NCBI GenBank assembly: GCA_040755415.1
Contig: JBFMAZ010000098.1
Location: 1 to 64,000 of the forward strand
Length of the DNA stretch: 64,000 nt
Origin: QYQD01 sp040755415
GTDB taxonomy: Bacteria > Desulfobacterota > QYQD01
Direction: 5' to 3'
Every line of letters starts with the position of its first letter. The first letter of the stretch is position 1. Under the pieces are notes generated by a model. It ran no database searches. It saw nothing but the letters and a program-made list of their open reading frames with translations, and had not been told where the DNA came from. The position numbers and the translations under genes were made by a program. This document shows, in pieces, positions 26,064-34,242 of the stretch.

Positions 26064-27113
26064 ATGGATAAGACGGGTATTAAAAATGGGCCACAGGCCT
26101 TAACAAGCCGCAGGGATTGTCTCAAGATCATAGGGATGCTCGGCCTGGGCATGGCCGTCCCAAGTGTTTGGCCGACATCATCCGAGGCCAAACTTTCTAA
26201 CGGTCTTAATCAGGTCAGTAGAACCCTTCCCCTTATGGGCACTTTTGTCAATATAACTGTCCTGCATTCATCTCAGGACAGGGCCATCGAGGCCGTGGAA
26301 AAGGGCTTTTCCCGGATGGAGGAACTGGTCAAGGTGTTTGACCGCTACGCTAACAACACCCCGGTATCCTGGTTAAACCACAAAGGCCAGCTCAAAGACG
26401 TCTGCCCTGAACTAGCACTGGTTATGAGCAAGGCTGCCTACTTTCATTTCCTGAGCCAGGGTTCTTTTGACATAACAGTCCAGCCCCTTGTTAACCTTTA
26501 TAAAGAAGCATTCGCCAGGACCGGCCATGCGCCGTCACCAGAAAAAGTTAAAGAAAAATTAGCCCTGGTTGATGCCGATAAGATACAGTTTAATAAGCAA
26601 GGCATCCGTTTCTTAAAAGAAGGCATGGGCATAACCCTGGATGGCATTGCCAAGGGCTATATCGTTGACGAAGCCGCTAACGCCTTGAAAAAAATGGGTG
26701 TGCAGTATGCCCTGATCAATGCCGGTGGAGATATCCGGGCTATCGGCGGAAACGGCCCGGATAAGTCCTGGAAGATCGGCATTACCGACCCCCGGAAACA
26801 AAAGCCATACCTTCAGACTATAGCATTAAACAACGGCGCTGTTGCTACATCCGGTAACTATGAGGTTTACTTTGACCGGGAAAAGCTTTACTACCATATT
26901 ATTGATACGCATACTGGCCGGTCTCCCAGGGATATGGCCAGTGTAAGCATTACCGCGCCCACAGTCATGGAGGCCGATGCGCTTTCCACTACTGTCTTTG
27001 TTGAAGGTATAGAAAAAGGCATGCGACTTGTGGAAGCACTGCCGAACGTGGAGGCGCTGGTAATAACCGGCGGGAATAAGAAATTCGCTTCTAAGGGCTG
27101 GAAGACGGCCTAA
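26064..27113 (+). CDS. apbE: FAD:protein FMN transferase ApbE, Tat-type signal
   Basis: Flavin transferase that links FMN covalently to Thr residues of exported or membrane proteins, including RnfG and RnfD. The N-terminus has a twin-arginine type signal (SRRDCLKIIGMLGLGMAV). The catalytic region shows TLPLMGTFVNITV, the GITLDGIAKGYIVD motif, NAGGDIRAIGG and HIIDTHTGRSP. Length 349 is normal. It is preceded by aggag at about 26052 and followed by a strong terminator. It is encoded next to, but on the opposite strand from, the rnf operon, whose RnfG and RnfD keep FMN-accepting motifs, so they are the probable substrates. Confidence 0.93.
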   Translation: MDKTGIKNGPQALTSRRDCLKIIGMLGLGMAVPSVWPTSSEAKLSNGLNQVSRTLPLMGTFVNITVLHSSQDRAIEAVEKGFSRMEELVKVFDRYANNTPVSWLNHKGQLKDVCPELALVMSKAAYFHFLSQGSFDITVQPLVNLYKEAFARTGHAPSPEKVKEKLALVDADKIQFNKQGIRFLKEGMGITLDGIAKGYIVDEAANALKKMGVQYALINAGGDIRAIGGNGPDKSWKIGITDPRKQKPYLQTIALNNGAVATSGNYEVYFDREKLYYHIIDTHTGRSPRDMASVSITAPTVMEADALSTTVFVEGIEKGMRLVEALPNVEALVITGGNKKFASKGWKTA

Positions 27114-27180
27114 GAAATAATGACATTTCAGATAATTAATCAAAGTTTCCATAACTTATCGATATATCTAAAACAAAAAC

Positions 27181-27213
27181 GCCGGTTCATGTAGAATGAA
27201 CCGGCTTTTTTTT
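27181..27213 (+). terminator. Rho-independent terminator of apbE
   Basis: A 10-bp stem gccggttcat/atgaaccggc (27181-27190 with 27196-27205) with a 5-base loop is followed by eight T residues at 27206-27213. Confidence 0.9.
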
Positions 27214-27334
27214 ATTGCAAAATTCTCTAAAATCTCCCCTTACCCCTCTTTGCTAAAGAGGGGTGATATCATCCCTTTTGGAAAAGAAGGCCTCCGTATA
27301 AAATCCCCCCTTTAGAAAAGGGGGCTAGGGGGAT

Positions 27335-28219
27335 TTACGGCACCAACAGCGTCGGAAGCTCAGATGCCTCGGCTATGCGGTGTGAGACGCTGCCCAGGAA
27401 AAATTCCTTAACCCGATCCTTTCCTGTCGTTCCCAGTACGATCATGGTAGAGTTCAACTCCCGGGAAATTCGTATAATCTCGACTGCGGTATGGCCTGCG
27501 GTGAGATGCGGCTCGGCAGTGACACCGGCCTTTTTCAGGGTCGCACAGTACTTGTCCAGCCTTTCTTTACTTTCCTTCTCTATTCGATACAACTCTGTCT
27601 TATCGAGGCCCTTAGAGATCTTAACACCGATTATATGGGCCACATCCACCTTATCCACGGCGCCCTTCAGGGTTGTGATAAATTCAAGCGCATTTTCTGA
27701 AGGCCTCGACCAGTCGGTAGCAAACAGGGGCCTCTGGAAGGGATGTTCATTAACACGCCTTACACATTGCCCCTCCATATCACAATAAACCATATACTTG
27801 CTTATAAGAACCGGGATGGCCGTACTCCGGCGCAACAACTCCAGGGTATGTGAACCCACATAGACTTTTTCCAGGGCTGTCCGTTTTTTCCGCCCGGCTA
27901 CAATCAGATCGACCTTCTCCTTTTCAGCAATTCTGACTAGCTTTGGAACCGGCTCACCAACCTCGATGCGGATTTTACTATCCACACCTGCCTTGGACAG
28001 GGCCTCCTGCCAGTCTTCAAACCGGATCCGGGCCTGCTCCCGCAAGCGCTCCTCCTCATCTTTCATGTAGCCGCCGTACGGGACAAAGGCCACCTCTTCG
28101 CGCGGGATTATATAGGTAAGTACGATCTCCTTGAGCCCGGCCGCCTTTAAATCCAGAAGGGACTCCAGGGCATCAAAGGCCAATTCCCTGAATTTTGTCG
28201 CAAACAGAAGCTTTTTCAT
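27335..28219 (-). CDS. tandem universal stress protein (two Usp domains)
   Basis: A 294-residue protein with two Usp units: residues ~1-140 (IVAGRKKRTALEKVYVGSHT) and ~160-294 (IVLGTTGKDRVKEFFLGSVS), the second keeping the better ATP-binding glycine pattern. It is the last gene of the long minus-strand unit that begins with rnf, 10 bases after the antiporter gene. Probably a soluble sensor of energy state coupled to the antiporter and Rnf complex; that link is inferred from position only. Confidence 0.9.
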   Translation of the reverse strand: MKKLLFATKFRELAFDALESLLDLKAAGLKEIVLTYIIPREEVAFVPYGGYMKDEEERLREQARIRFEDWQEALSKAGVDSKIRIEVGEPVPKLVRIAEKEKVDLIVAGRKKRTALEKVYVGSHTLELLRRSTAIPVLISKYMVYCDMEGQCVRRVNEHPFQRPLFATDWSRPSENALEFITTLKGAVDKVDVAHIIGVKISKGLDKTELYRIEKESKERLDKYCATLKKAGVTAEPHLTAGHTAVEIIRISRELNSTMIVLGTTGKDRVKEFFLGSVSHRIAEASELPTLLVP

Positions 28220-28229
28220 ACAGCCCTCC

Positions 28230-29675
28230 CTACATAAAGAAGATAAAGGTTATAGCTACAAAGGTCGTACAAAGTACGGGGATAGAATACTTGATCATGT
28301 ATCCAAAGAAGCTGGGCATGGGTGTACCGGCCTCCTCAGCAATAGATCTTACCATAAAGTTCGGGGCGTTGCCAATATAAGTGTTGGCCCCCATGAAAAC
28401 CGATCCGCAGGAAATGGCCTTTAGATAGATAGCATTCTCTGCAATAAGCTTTGGCACTGCCTGGGCCTCCGGCATGCCCGGATAGTAACTGCCCAGCGCC
28501 GTACTGAAGAAGGTGAGGTAGGTCGGGGCATTGTCCAGAAAGCTGGAAAGGATGCCCGAGGCCCAGAAATAGTGGGCCGGTTCCTTGACCGCTTCGATAA
28601 GAAAAGCCAATGCGCCCTTGGTCCCCGCCTTCAGAATAAGCAGGCAAGGCACCATGCTGACAAATATACCGGCAAAGAGATAGGCGACTTCCAGAATAGG
28701 GGCCCAGGTGAAGTCATTGTCCTCCCTCACCGTCTTAGAAGTGGTCACCAAGGAAAGTCCGCCCATCAGTATCAGGATAGCGTCCCGGACCAGATCAGCC
28801 ACCGCCCGGTGTATGCCGAACATATTAATGGAACCCCAGTCCACCAGACCGCTCATCAGCACCGCACCGACGATACCGGCCAGAAAGAGGAAATTCAGGG
28901 CCCCATCCAGCCGCAGGGGCTCTTTGGGCCCTTCTTCCACCGGCGCGGTCACCCCTTCCTTCTTGTACATATAGGTATCGACTACAAAGTAAATGGCCAG
29001 GACTATAGCGGCTACGGCCAGCATCTGCGGCAATATATTGAAGGTCCAGGTGAAAGGGACACCGTGCAGGAACCCGAGGAAGAGCGGGGGGTCGCCGAGC
29101 GGGGTTAAGGCCCCGCCGACATTGGCCACCAGGAAAATAAAGAATACGACCATGAAGCTCCGGTTCTTGCGGTAGTTATTGGCGCGCAGGAACGGCCGTA
29201 TCATCAGCATGGCCGCTCCCGTAGTACCCATCCACGAGGCCAGGGCCGTGCCTATGATGAGCATGACCGTATTTACCACCGGCGTGCCCCTTAGCGAACC
29301 TCTGAGGAGGATGCCCCCTGAGACCGTAAATAATGACCAAAGCAGGATGATAAAGGGCACATAATCTGCTACTATCACATGCACGAATTCATACAAGGCC
29401 GTACCCGCATAGGCAATAAGCATAGGGATGGCCACCAGTACCGCCCAGAAAGCAGAAATCTTCCCAAAATGGTGATGCCAGAACTTGGGCAGGAAAAGCG
29501 GCATAAGGGCGATGGAAAGGAGCATACCCGCAAATGGTATGGCGCTGTAAAGAGGCAGCACTTCTCCTAAATTAATCCCGCCATGCCCGTGCCCAGCCTC
29601 AGACGCCAGCGCAACCGATGGAAACACGGTTAGACATATCAGCAAAAAAAGCGACGACAACTTCCCTCGAGTCAT
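28230..29675 (-). CDS. NhaD-like Na+/H+ antiporter (ArsB/NhaD/citrate transporter superfamily)
   Basis: A 481-residue membrane protein with a cleavable-looking N-terminus (LFLLICLTVFPSVALA) followed by a His-rich GHGHGG and about 12 hydrophobic helices. The ion-transporter signatures ANVGGALTPLGDPPLFLG and SSFLDNAPTY are characteristic of NhaD/arsenite-type carriers. It lies in the rnf transcription unit, 46 bases after the RseC-like gene. This context suggests exchange of the Na+ that an Rnf pump would export; ion specificity cannot be proved from sequence. Confidence 0.82.
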   Translation of the reverse strand: MTRGKLSSLFLLICLTVFPSVALASEAGHGHGGINLGEVLPLYSAIPFAGMLLSIALMPLFLPKFWHHHFGKISAFWAVLVAIPMLIAYAGTALYEFVHVIVADYVPFIILLWSLFTVSGGILLRGSLRGTPVVNTVMLIIGTALASWMGTTGAAMLMIRPFLRANNYRKNRSFMVVFFIFLVANVGGALTPLGDPPLFLGFLHGVPFTWTFNILPQMLAVAAIVLAIYFVVDTYMYKKEGVTAPVEEGPKEPLRLDGALNFLFLAGIVGAVLMSGLVDWGSINMFGIHRAVADLVRDAILILMGGLSLVTTSKTVREDNDFTWAPILEVAYLFAGIFVSMVPCLLILKAGTKGALAFLIEAVKEPAHYFWASGILSSFLDNAPTYLTFFSTALGSYYPGMPEAQAVPKLIAENAIYLKAISCGSVFMGANTYIGNAPNFMVRSIAEEAGTPMPSFFGYMIKYSIPVLCTTFVAITFIFFM

Positions 29676-29721
29676 AAGTATTCCCCTCCAGTATCCTCTG
29701 CAGAATCTTATGGCCTTACAG

Positions 29722-30156
29722 CTAAGCCACTACCTTTGTAATTATTGGATTGTAGGACTGATCTCCGGTATATTTGATGTGGGCATAATATCTTATGCCA
29801 ATGAAGGTAAGTACGACGAACAAAAGACTAAAAACAGCCCCTGAAATATCCTTGTCGCCCAAAACCCGCGAGTGATAACCTATCAGCGCCCCGGCTACCA
29901 GACCAGCCAGGGGAACAAGATATAAGATAAAGGATGCCTTTACTTCCCCCTCCACCTTGAGCGAGACACGCACCCGCTGGCCTTTGGAGGCCCCTACGGT
30001 ATTTAATGCCGTAAGCACTGTCTCGCCTTCGCCAAGTAACCCGCACGTCTCGCGGGTCGAGCAACTGTCGCAGGCCGGGCTGCGCTTGATCCTGACCTTA
30101 GCCCGGTTACCTTCGACTGCGATTACCTCGCCCTCTTCTTCCCGAATCCGAACCAT
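29722..30156 (-). CDS. RseC/MucC-like membrane protein
   Basis: A 144-residue protein with an N-terminal Cys-rich stretch (CDSCSTRETCGLL at residues ~29-41) and two transmembrane helices (FILYLVPLAGLVAGALIGY and FSLLFVVLTFIGIRYY). This is the RseC family layout, whose members are encoded with rnf/rsx genes and help reduce SoxR in enterobacteria. The Cys cluster could hold an Fe-S centre. It lies between a USP gene (2-base gap) and the antiporter gene in the rnf unit. Confidence 0.85.
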   Translation of the reverse strand: MVRIREEEGEVIAVEGNRAKVRIKRSPACDSCSTRETCGLLGEGETVLTALNTVGASKGQRVRVSLKVEGEVKASFILYLVPLAGLVAGALIGYHSRVLGDKDISGAVFSLLFVVLTFIGIRYYAHIKYTGDQSYNPIITKVVA

Positions 30157-30158
30157 AA

Positions 30159-30635
30159 TTAATCCACAACCCAGACCGTACAGTTCCGTGCAAAACTTAC
30201 CACCTTGTTCGAAACGCTGCCAAACATAAATTCCTTTATTCCAGAAACACCCCTTCGCCCGACAACAATGGTACTATACCTTCCTTCCTGGGCCTCAAAC
30301 ATGATGTCCCTGGCTATACCGACCTTCTTTATCTGGATCTTGACGCCTATCCTGTTATCCGGGATCCCTGCTTCCTCCAGAATCTTCCTGGCTGAAGCCG
30401 TAACAGATTCCATCATCTTGCGCTTCTCTTCCGTCAGCCCCTTTAACTCCAGCATCTTACTGGCAAAGACGGGATGCAGCGAGGGTTCCTTTTCTAAGCC
30501 GGTGCCCGGAGCTTCCGGCAGCACACTGAATAGGGTTACCTCCACGGCCTTTGGGTTCACGGTGTCAGCCACATACCGCACCGCCTTCATAGAATATTCT
30601 GACTCATCCATGGCTATCAATATCTTCTGGGCCAT
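30159..30635 (-). CDS. universal stress protein UspA family
   Basis: A 158-residue single Usp domain beginning KILIAMDESEYSMKAV, with the nucleotide-binding signature VVGRRGVSGIKEFMFGSVSNKV. It starts 11 bases after rnfB and almost touches the RseC-like gene, so it is inside the rnf operon. Two USP genes bracketing the antiporter suggest energy-stress control of this membrane system. Confidence 0.92.
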   Translation of the reverse strand: MAQKILIAMDESEYSMKAVRYVADTVNPKAVEVTLFSVLPEAPGTGLEKEPSLHPVFASKMLELKGLTEEKRKMMESVTASARKILEEAGIPDNRIGVKIQIKKVGIARDIMFEAQEGRYSTIVVGRRGVSGIKEFMFGSVSNKVVSFARNCTVWVVD

Positions 30636-30646
30636 TCAACGCCTCC

Positions 30647-31453
30647 TCATACTACGGTGAAAACTAAGCTTTGAATAATACCGGTCGGACACTTCTCAAA
30701 ACATTTTCCGCAACCCGTGCATTTCGCGGCATCCACGACCGAAAGGAATTTTACCACCTCAACCGCCTTTTCCGGACACGCCTTCTTGCACAGGCCGCAG
30801 CCCAAGCAGCCGGCCTCACAGATCTCCTTGACCAGCTTGCCAACATCGTGCGAACTACAAAGGCTCGCCACTTTCTGCGACACCGGCACTACCTTAGGGA
30901 TATGCCGCGGACACACCTTGACACATGTCCCGCAGGCCGTACATTTCTCATCATCTACCCTGGGCAGGCCGTCTTCACCCATGCTGAGCGCCCCGAACGG
31001 ACAATTGGCTACGCAGGTGCCCAGTCCCAGGCATCCGTAACTACAAGATTTATCACCGCCGGAGACCAGCATGGCCGCCCGGCAGTCATTAATACCCATG
31101 TATTTGAACTTTCGTTCGGCCTTGGCACTGTCGCCTTTACAGAAGATCCGGGCTACCTCGCGTTCTGCCGCCACGGCCGAGACCCCCAGTACACCGGCCA
31201 CTGCCTGAGCCACCGAGGCCCCACCGGCCTTACAGGCATTGACCGGCGCCTTGCCTTCAACGATAGCCGCCGCACAGTCACTACAGCCGGCATATCCGCA
31301 ACCGCCGCAATTGGCGCCAGGCAGCACGTCGGCTACCTGCGTAATGCGGGGGTCAACATATACATAAAATATCTTACTGGCCACCCCGAGGATTACACTC
31401 AGTGCCAATCCTAACACCCCCATCGCCCCTATTGCTATAACTATCGGTCCCAT
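30647..31453 (-). CDS. rnfB: Rnf complex subunit B, polyferredoxin
   Basis: The ferredoxin-facing subunit of Rnf. It has one N-terminal TM helix (AIGAMGVLGLALSVILGVA), then the 4Fe-4S motif of RnfB (NCGGCGYAGC). A string of ferredoxin-type clusters follows: CSYGCLGLGTCVANCP, CTACGTCVKVCP, CLGCGLCKKACP and CTGCGKCFEKCP. It has 268 residues and is the last of the six rnf genes, 24 bases after rnfA. It is expected to take electrons from reduced ferredoxin in the cytoplasm and pass them to the membrane [2Fe-2S] site of RnfA/RnfE. Confidence 0.95.
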   Translation of the reverse strand: MGPIVIAIGAMGVLGLALSVILGVASKIFYVYVDPRITQVADVLPGANCGGCGYAGCSDCAAAIVEGKAPVNACKAGGASVAQAVAGVLGVSAVAAEREVARIFCKGDSAKAERKFKYMGINDCRAAMLVSGGDKSCSYGCLGLGTCVANCPFGALSMGEDGLPRVDDEKCTACGTCVKVCPRHIPKVVPVSQKVASLCSSHDVGKLVKEICEAGCLGCGLCKKACPEKAVEVVKFLSVVDAAKCTGCGKCFEKCPTGIIQSLVFTVV

Positions 31454-31477
31454 AGAAATCTCACCTGCCTTACAGAT

Positions 31478-32056
31478 TTAAGATATGCCGGCCAGGCCGT
31501 AAAAGGTAAGGCCTATCATGCCGGCCGTGATCAGCCCAAGAGGTACCCCATCCAACAGCTTGGGTATCCTGGCTATGAGCATCCTTTCCCGGATACCGGC
31601 CATAATCACCATGGCCATACTAAACCCCACCGCCGTGAAGATAGAATAAACCAAGGTATGCATAAAATCATAATCCTCCCGGATGTTTAACACCGCCACG
31701 CCGAAGATCATGCAGTTGGTGGTTATGAGGGGCAGGTAAATACCCAAAGCCCGATAAAGCGCCGGTGATACCTTCTGGATGACCATCTCCACAAACTGAA
31801 CCAGGCCGGCAATGATCAGGATAAAGGCCAGGGTCTGGAGGTATTCCAGGCCCAGGGTATCCAGTACCGCCTTCTGAAATATCCAGCAGAGAACGCCGGA
31901 GAGGACGTTCACAAATATACAGGCGGCGGACATGCCGAGGGCGCTGTCCATGGCTGTGGTAACCCCCAGGAAAGGGCAGTTCCCCAAAAATCTGATCAGG
32001 AGAATGTTATTAACGATAATGGCCGAAAGGATAAACATGAACCAGCTTTGTTCCAT
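31478..32056 (-). CDS. rnfA: Rnf complex subunit A
   Basis: Six-helix integral membrane subunit of 192 residues, homologous to NqrE. Both conserved Cys are present: C27 in LGNCPFLGV and C115 in LITTNCMIFG. In Rnf/NQR these two plus two from RnfE/NqrD ligate an intramembrane [2Fe-2S] cluster. It lies 20 bases after rnfE. The paralogous position in RnfE is UGA, which makes the intact Cys here a useful comparison. Confidence 0.95.
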   Translation of the reverse strand: MEQSWFMFILSAIIVNNILLIRFLGNCPFLGVTTAMDSALGMSAACIFVNVLSGVLCWIFQKAVLDTLGLEYLQTLAFILIIAGLVQFVEMVIQKVSPALYRALGIYLPLITTNCMIFGVAVLNIREDYDFMHTLVYSIFTAVGFSMAMVIMAGIRERMLIARIPKLLDGVPLGLITAGMIGLTFYGLAGIS

Positions 32057-32076
32057 AGCTAAATCGTCTCCTTAGA

Positions 32077-32682
32077 TTATTTCTTGGCTTCCAGCTTTAA
32101 GGAAATAAAATTCATGATGCCGAGGAGCGAACCCAGTAAGGCAAAGGCCCCCGGCGGCTTGAGAAGGTAGGGCATGCCCGGATAGCTCTCCGGCATGACC
32201 GGTATTCCGAACCAGGAACCCTTGCCCAGTATCTCCCGTATGGTCGATACCACAACCAGTGATATGGTAAATCCTATCCCCATTCCTAATCCATCAGCCA
32301 GAGAGAGCCCGACCGGCTCCTTGCGGGCGAAGGCCTCCGCCCGTCCCAGGGGTATTCAGTTAACCACGATAAGCGGGATCCAGATACCGAGCACCAGGAA
32401 GAGTGGATAGAAATAGGCCTGCATCACCAGCTCCACTATGATGACCGCGCTGGCAATGATGGCAATAAAGACCGCTATCCTCACCTTATCCGGGATAATC
32501 TTCCGCAGCATGGAGATAAAGACGTTACCCATGGTGGTCACAAAAATGACCCCGGCCCCCAGGCCCACTCCGTTGGCCACGTCCGTAGTCACGGCCAGGG
32601 TCGAGCACAGGCCAAGGACGAAACGGAAGGGCGGGATCTCCTTCCAGAGGCCCTTGGTAAATTCACTGACAATACGCGCCAT
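32077..32682 (-). CDS. rnfE: Rnf complex subunit E, predicted selenoprotein (UGA at the cluster Cys)
   Basis: Membrane subunit homologous to NqrD. The frame is continuous over 201 residues if UGA at 32358-32356 is decoded as residue 109. Upstream part: MARIVSEFTKGLW, then LGLCSTLAVTTDVANG with conserved C26, then WIPLIVVN. Downstream part: IPLGRAEAFARKEPVGLSL, and the C-terminal helices to 32077. The family normally reads VNC-x(4-5)-RAEAF at this point, so UGA replaces the second [2Fe-2S] ligand. A SECIS-like hairpin follows at 32343-32324. Length agrees with other RnfE. Without recoding the product would lose half its helices while rnfA and rnfB behind it stay intact. Gene order and 17-base spacing from rnfG are normal. 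Confidence 0.85.
32324..32343 (-). promoter_or_regulatory. putative SECIS hairpin of rnfE
   Basis: A perfect 6-bp stem CGGGCG/CGCCCG encloses the 8-base loop GAGGCCUU. The stem starts 12 bases and the loop 18 bases after the UGA. The loop opens with G, as most bacterial SECIS loops do, but lacks the GGUC of fdhF. Confidence 0.6.
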
Positions 32683-32699
32683 TTACAACCTCCTTAATT

Positions 32700-33287
32700 T
32701 TATACGCCCAACTGGGGTTTATATTTCCTGTAAGTCTCCACGCCGGCCTTTACTGCATTGCTTACACCGGTCGAGGATAGCGTCGCTCCACTCAGCCCCT
32801 GAACCTCGCCGCCAAGGCTGAAATTAGCCGTCAAAGGCTTGTCCTTGAACTGGGCGCAGAAGGAAGGATCATCCGCTACTCTCGTACCCACACCCGGCGT
32901 CTCGGACTGGGAGGTAATGGCTATGCCATCCAGCTTCTCGGTCTCAGGATTAACGGCCATCATCACGCCGATCTCGCCATGAAACCCAGTACCACTGGTC
33001 TCAAAGGCCACGTCAATGACCTTACCCGCCTTCTTGGCAAAGAAGAAGGTAGTTTTAACATCCTTACCCTTTTTGTCCTTACCGGTTACAATTTCCTTCC
33101 GGTCGGTGACGGGGTCATTATCATAACCGGTGAGCACCTTCTTCAAGGCAGGCTCCTTGATGAATTTTATCTGCTGATAGACAATTTGTTCCGCTGTGGC
33201 CAGTTTGACAAGCGACAGCCCGCCTCCACAGACAGCGGCCACAAGCGTCAACACCACGATCATCTTGATAATTTCACGAACTTGCAC
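32700..33287 (-). CDS. rnfG: Rnf complex subunit G, FMN-binding
   Basis: A 195-residue protein with one N-terminal TM helix (MIVVLTLVAAVCGGGLSLV) and a periplasmic FMN-binding domain. The flavinylation motif LSGATLSSTGV near residue 170 has the accepting Thr in the usual S-G-A-T-x-S context. Its 5' end overlaps rnfD by 14 bases. ApbE at 26064 is the likely flavin transferase. Confidence 0.93.
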   Translation of the reverse strand: MQVREIIKMIVVLTLVAAVCGGGLSLVKLATAEQIVYQQIKFIKEPALKKVLTGYDNDPVTDRKEIVTGKDKKGKDVKTTFFFAKKAGKVIDVAFETSGTGFHGEIGVMMAVNPETEKLDGIAITSQSETPGVGTRVADDPSFCAQFKDKPLTANFSLGGEVQGLSGATLSSTGVSNAVKAGVETYRKYKPQLGV

Positions 33288-34242
33288 TGGCTTTTACCCT
33301 CCCGTAAACCCTTGGTTTGATATAATCTAAAAGCGGGGTTAAGGTACTGGCCATAAGGACAGCGAAATAGGTCCCATCCTCCCACTGGGACCAGGCCCTG
33401 ATGACCACCGCAAGCATCCCGCCAAGCAACCCGGACAGTACCTTACCTATTGGGGTAACCGGCGAGGTGGTGGAATCAGTAGCCAGGAAAAAGGCCGCCA
33501 AAAGGCTACCGCCGGTCAGGAGATGAAAGAGCGGGCTGGCATATTTCTCTGGATTGGCCAGCCATAGAATCCCTGAGAGGATAGCGATACCCGCCAGGAA
33601 GCCAGCCGGGATATGCCAGGAAAAATTCCGCCTTAAAAGAAGGAATAGACCGCCTATCAGTAACGCAATCTTGCACCCTTCACCTACAGTACCGGCCACC
33701 CTGCCGATGATAAGGTCTTTTAACGTAAAGTATTCCCAGATAACCCCGACCCCTTCATCCCTTAAGACCTGGAGGGGGGGCAGTTCCGTCATTATATCCC
33801 CTGCGGGCGGCGTCCAGGCAATCATGGCCTCCGGGTAGGACAGCCTTAATGCCACGTAAGCCACCAAAACCCCGTTGAACGGGTTACAGCCCAGCCCGCC
33901 ATAAATCTCTTTTCCGAGAAGGATCATAATAAAGGTGGCGATCACGATCATCCACCACGGCAGGGTGGGCGGAAGAATAGCCGCAAAAACCAGACCGCTT
34001 ACTACTGCCGTCAGGTCATCAATAGTAACCTTCCGTCCCATCATCTTCTGGAGGATGGCCTGCCAGGCCACGGCTGAGATCACAGAGACAGCCACGACCT
34101 TCAAGACGCCCATACCATAAAAATATAGCCCGGCGGCTAAGGCCGGAGCCAGGGCGATAATAATATTCAGCATCATCTTCCGGACGGAATTGCCGCTATG
34201 AATATGCGGCGTAGCGGATACAACGAGTTCTGGTGCCTTCAT
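33274..34242 (-). CDS. rnfD: Rnf complex subunit D
   Basis: NqrB-like membrane subunit of 322 residues with about ten helices. The covalent FMN site is visible as ATDSTTSPVTPIG near residue 250; family-typical GGLGCNPFNGVLVAYVALR lies near 125. It is translationally coupled to rnfC by a 4-base overlap. Confidence 0.94.
   Translation of the reverse strand: MKAPELVVSATPHIHSGNSVRKMMLNIIIALAPALAAGLYFYGMGVLKVVAVSVISAVAWQAILQKMMGRKVTIDDLTAVVSGLVFAAILPPTLPWWMIVIATFIMILLGKEIYGGLGCNPFNGVLVAYVALRLSYPEAMIAWTPPAGDIMTELPPLQVLRDEGVGVIWEYFTLKDLIIGRVAGTVGEGCKIALLIGGLFLLLRRNFSWHIPAGFLAGIAILSGILWLANPEKYASPLFHLLTGGSLLAAFFLATDSTTSPVTPIGKVLSGLLGGMLAVVIRAWSQWEDGTYFAVLMASTLTPLLDYIKPRVYGRVKASASS

Noticed and set aside
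30671..31414. 247-residue plus-strand frame antisense to rnfB
   Set aside because: It is the complementary shadow of a GC-rich Cys-coding gene, with no start signal or domain; rnfB is clearly the real gene.
32324..32358. rnfE simply broken by a nonsense mutation
   Set aside because: Kept only as an alternative: the codon falls at the one conserved Cys in that half, the downstream frame is perfectly preserved, a SECIS-like hairpin follows, and a second UGA-for-Cys gene lies in the same window.
32077..32682. Genome-wide reassignment of UGA to an amino acid
   Set aside because: Many intact genes here end in TGA at the expected length and Trp is encoded by TGG, so UGA is normally a stop.
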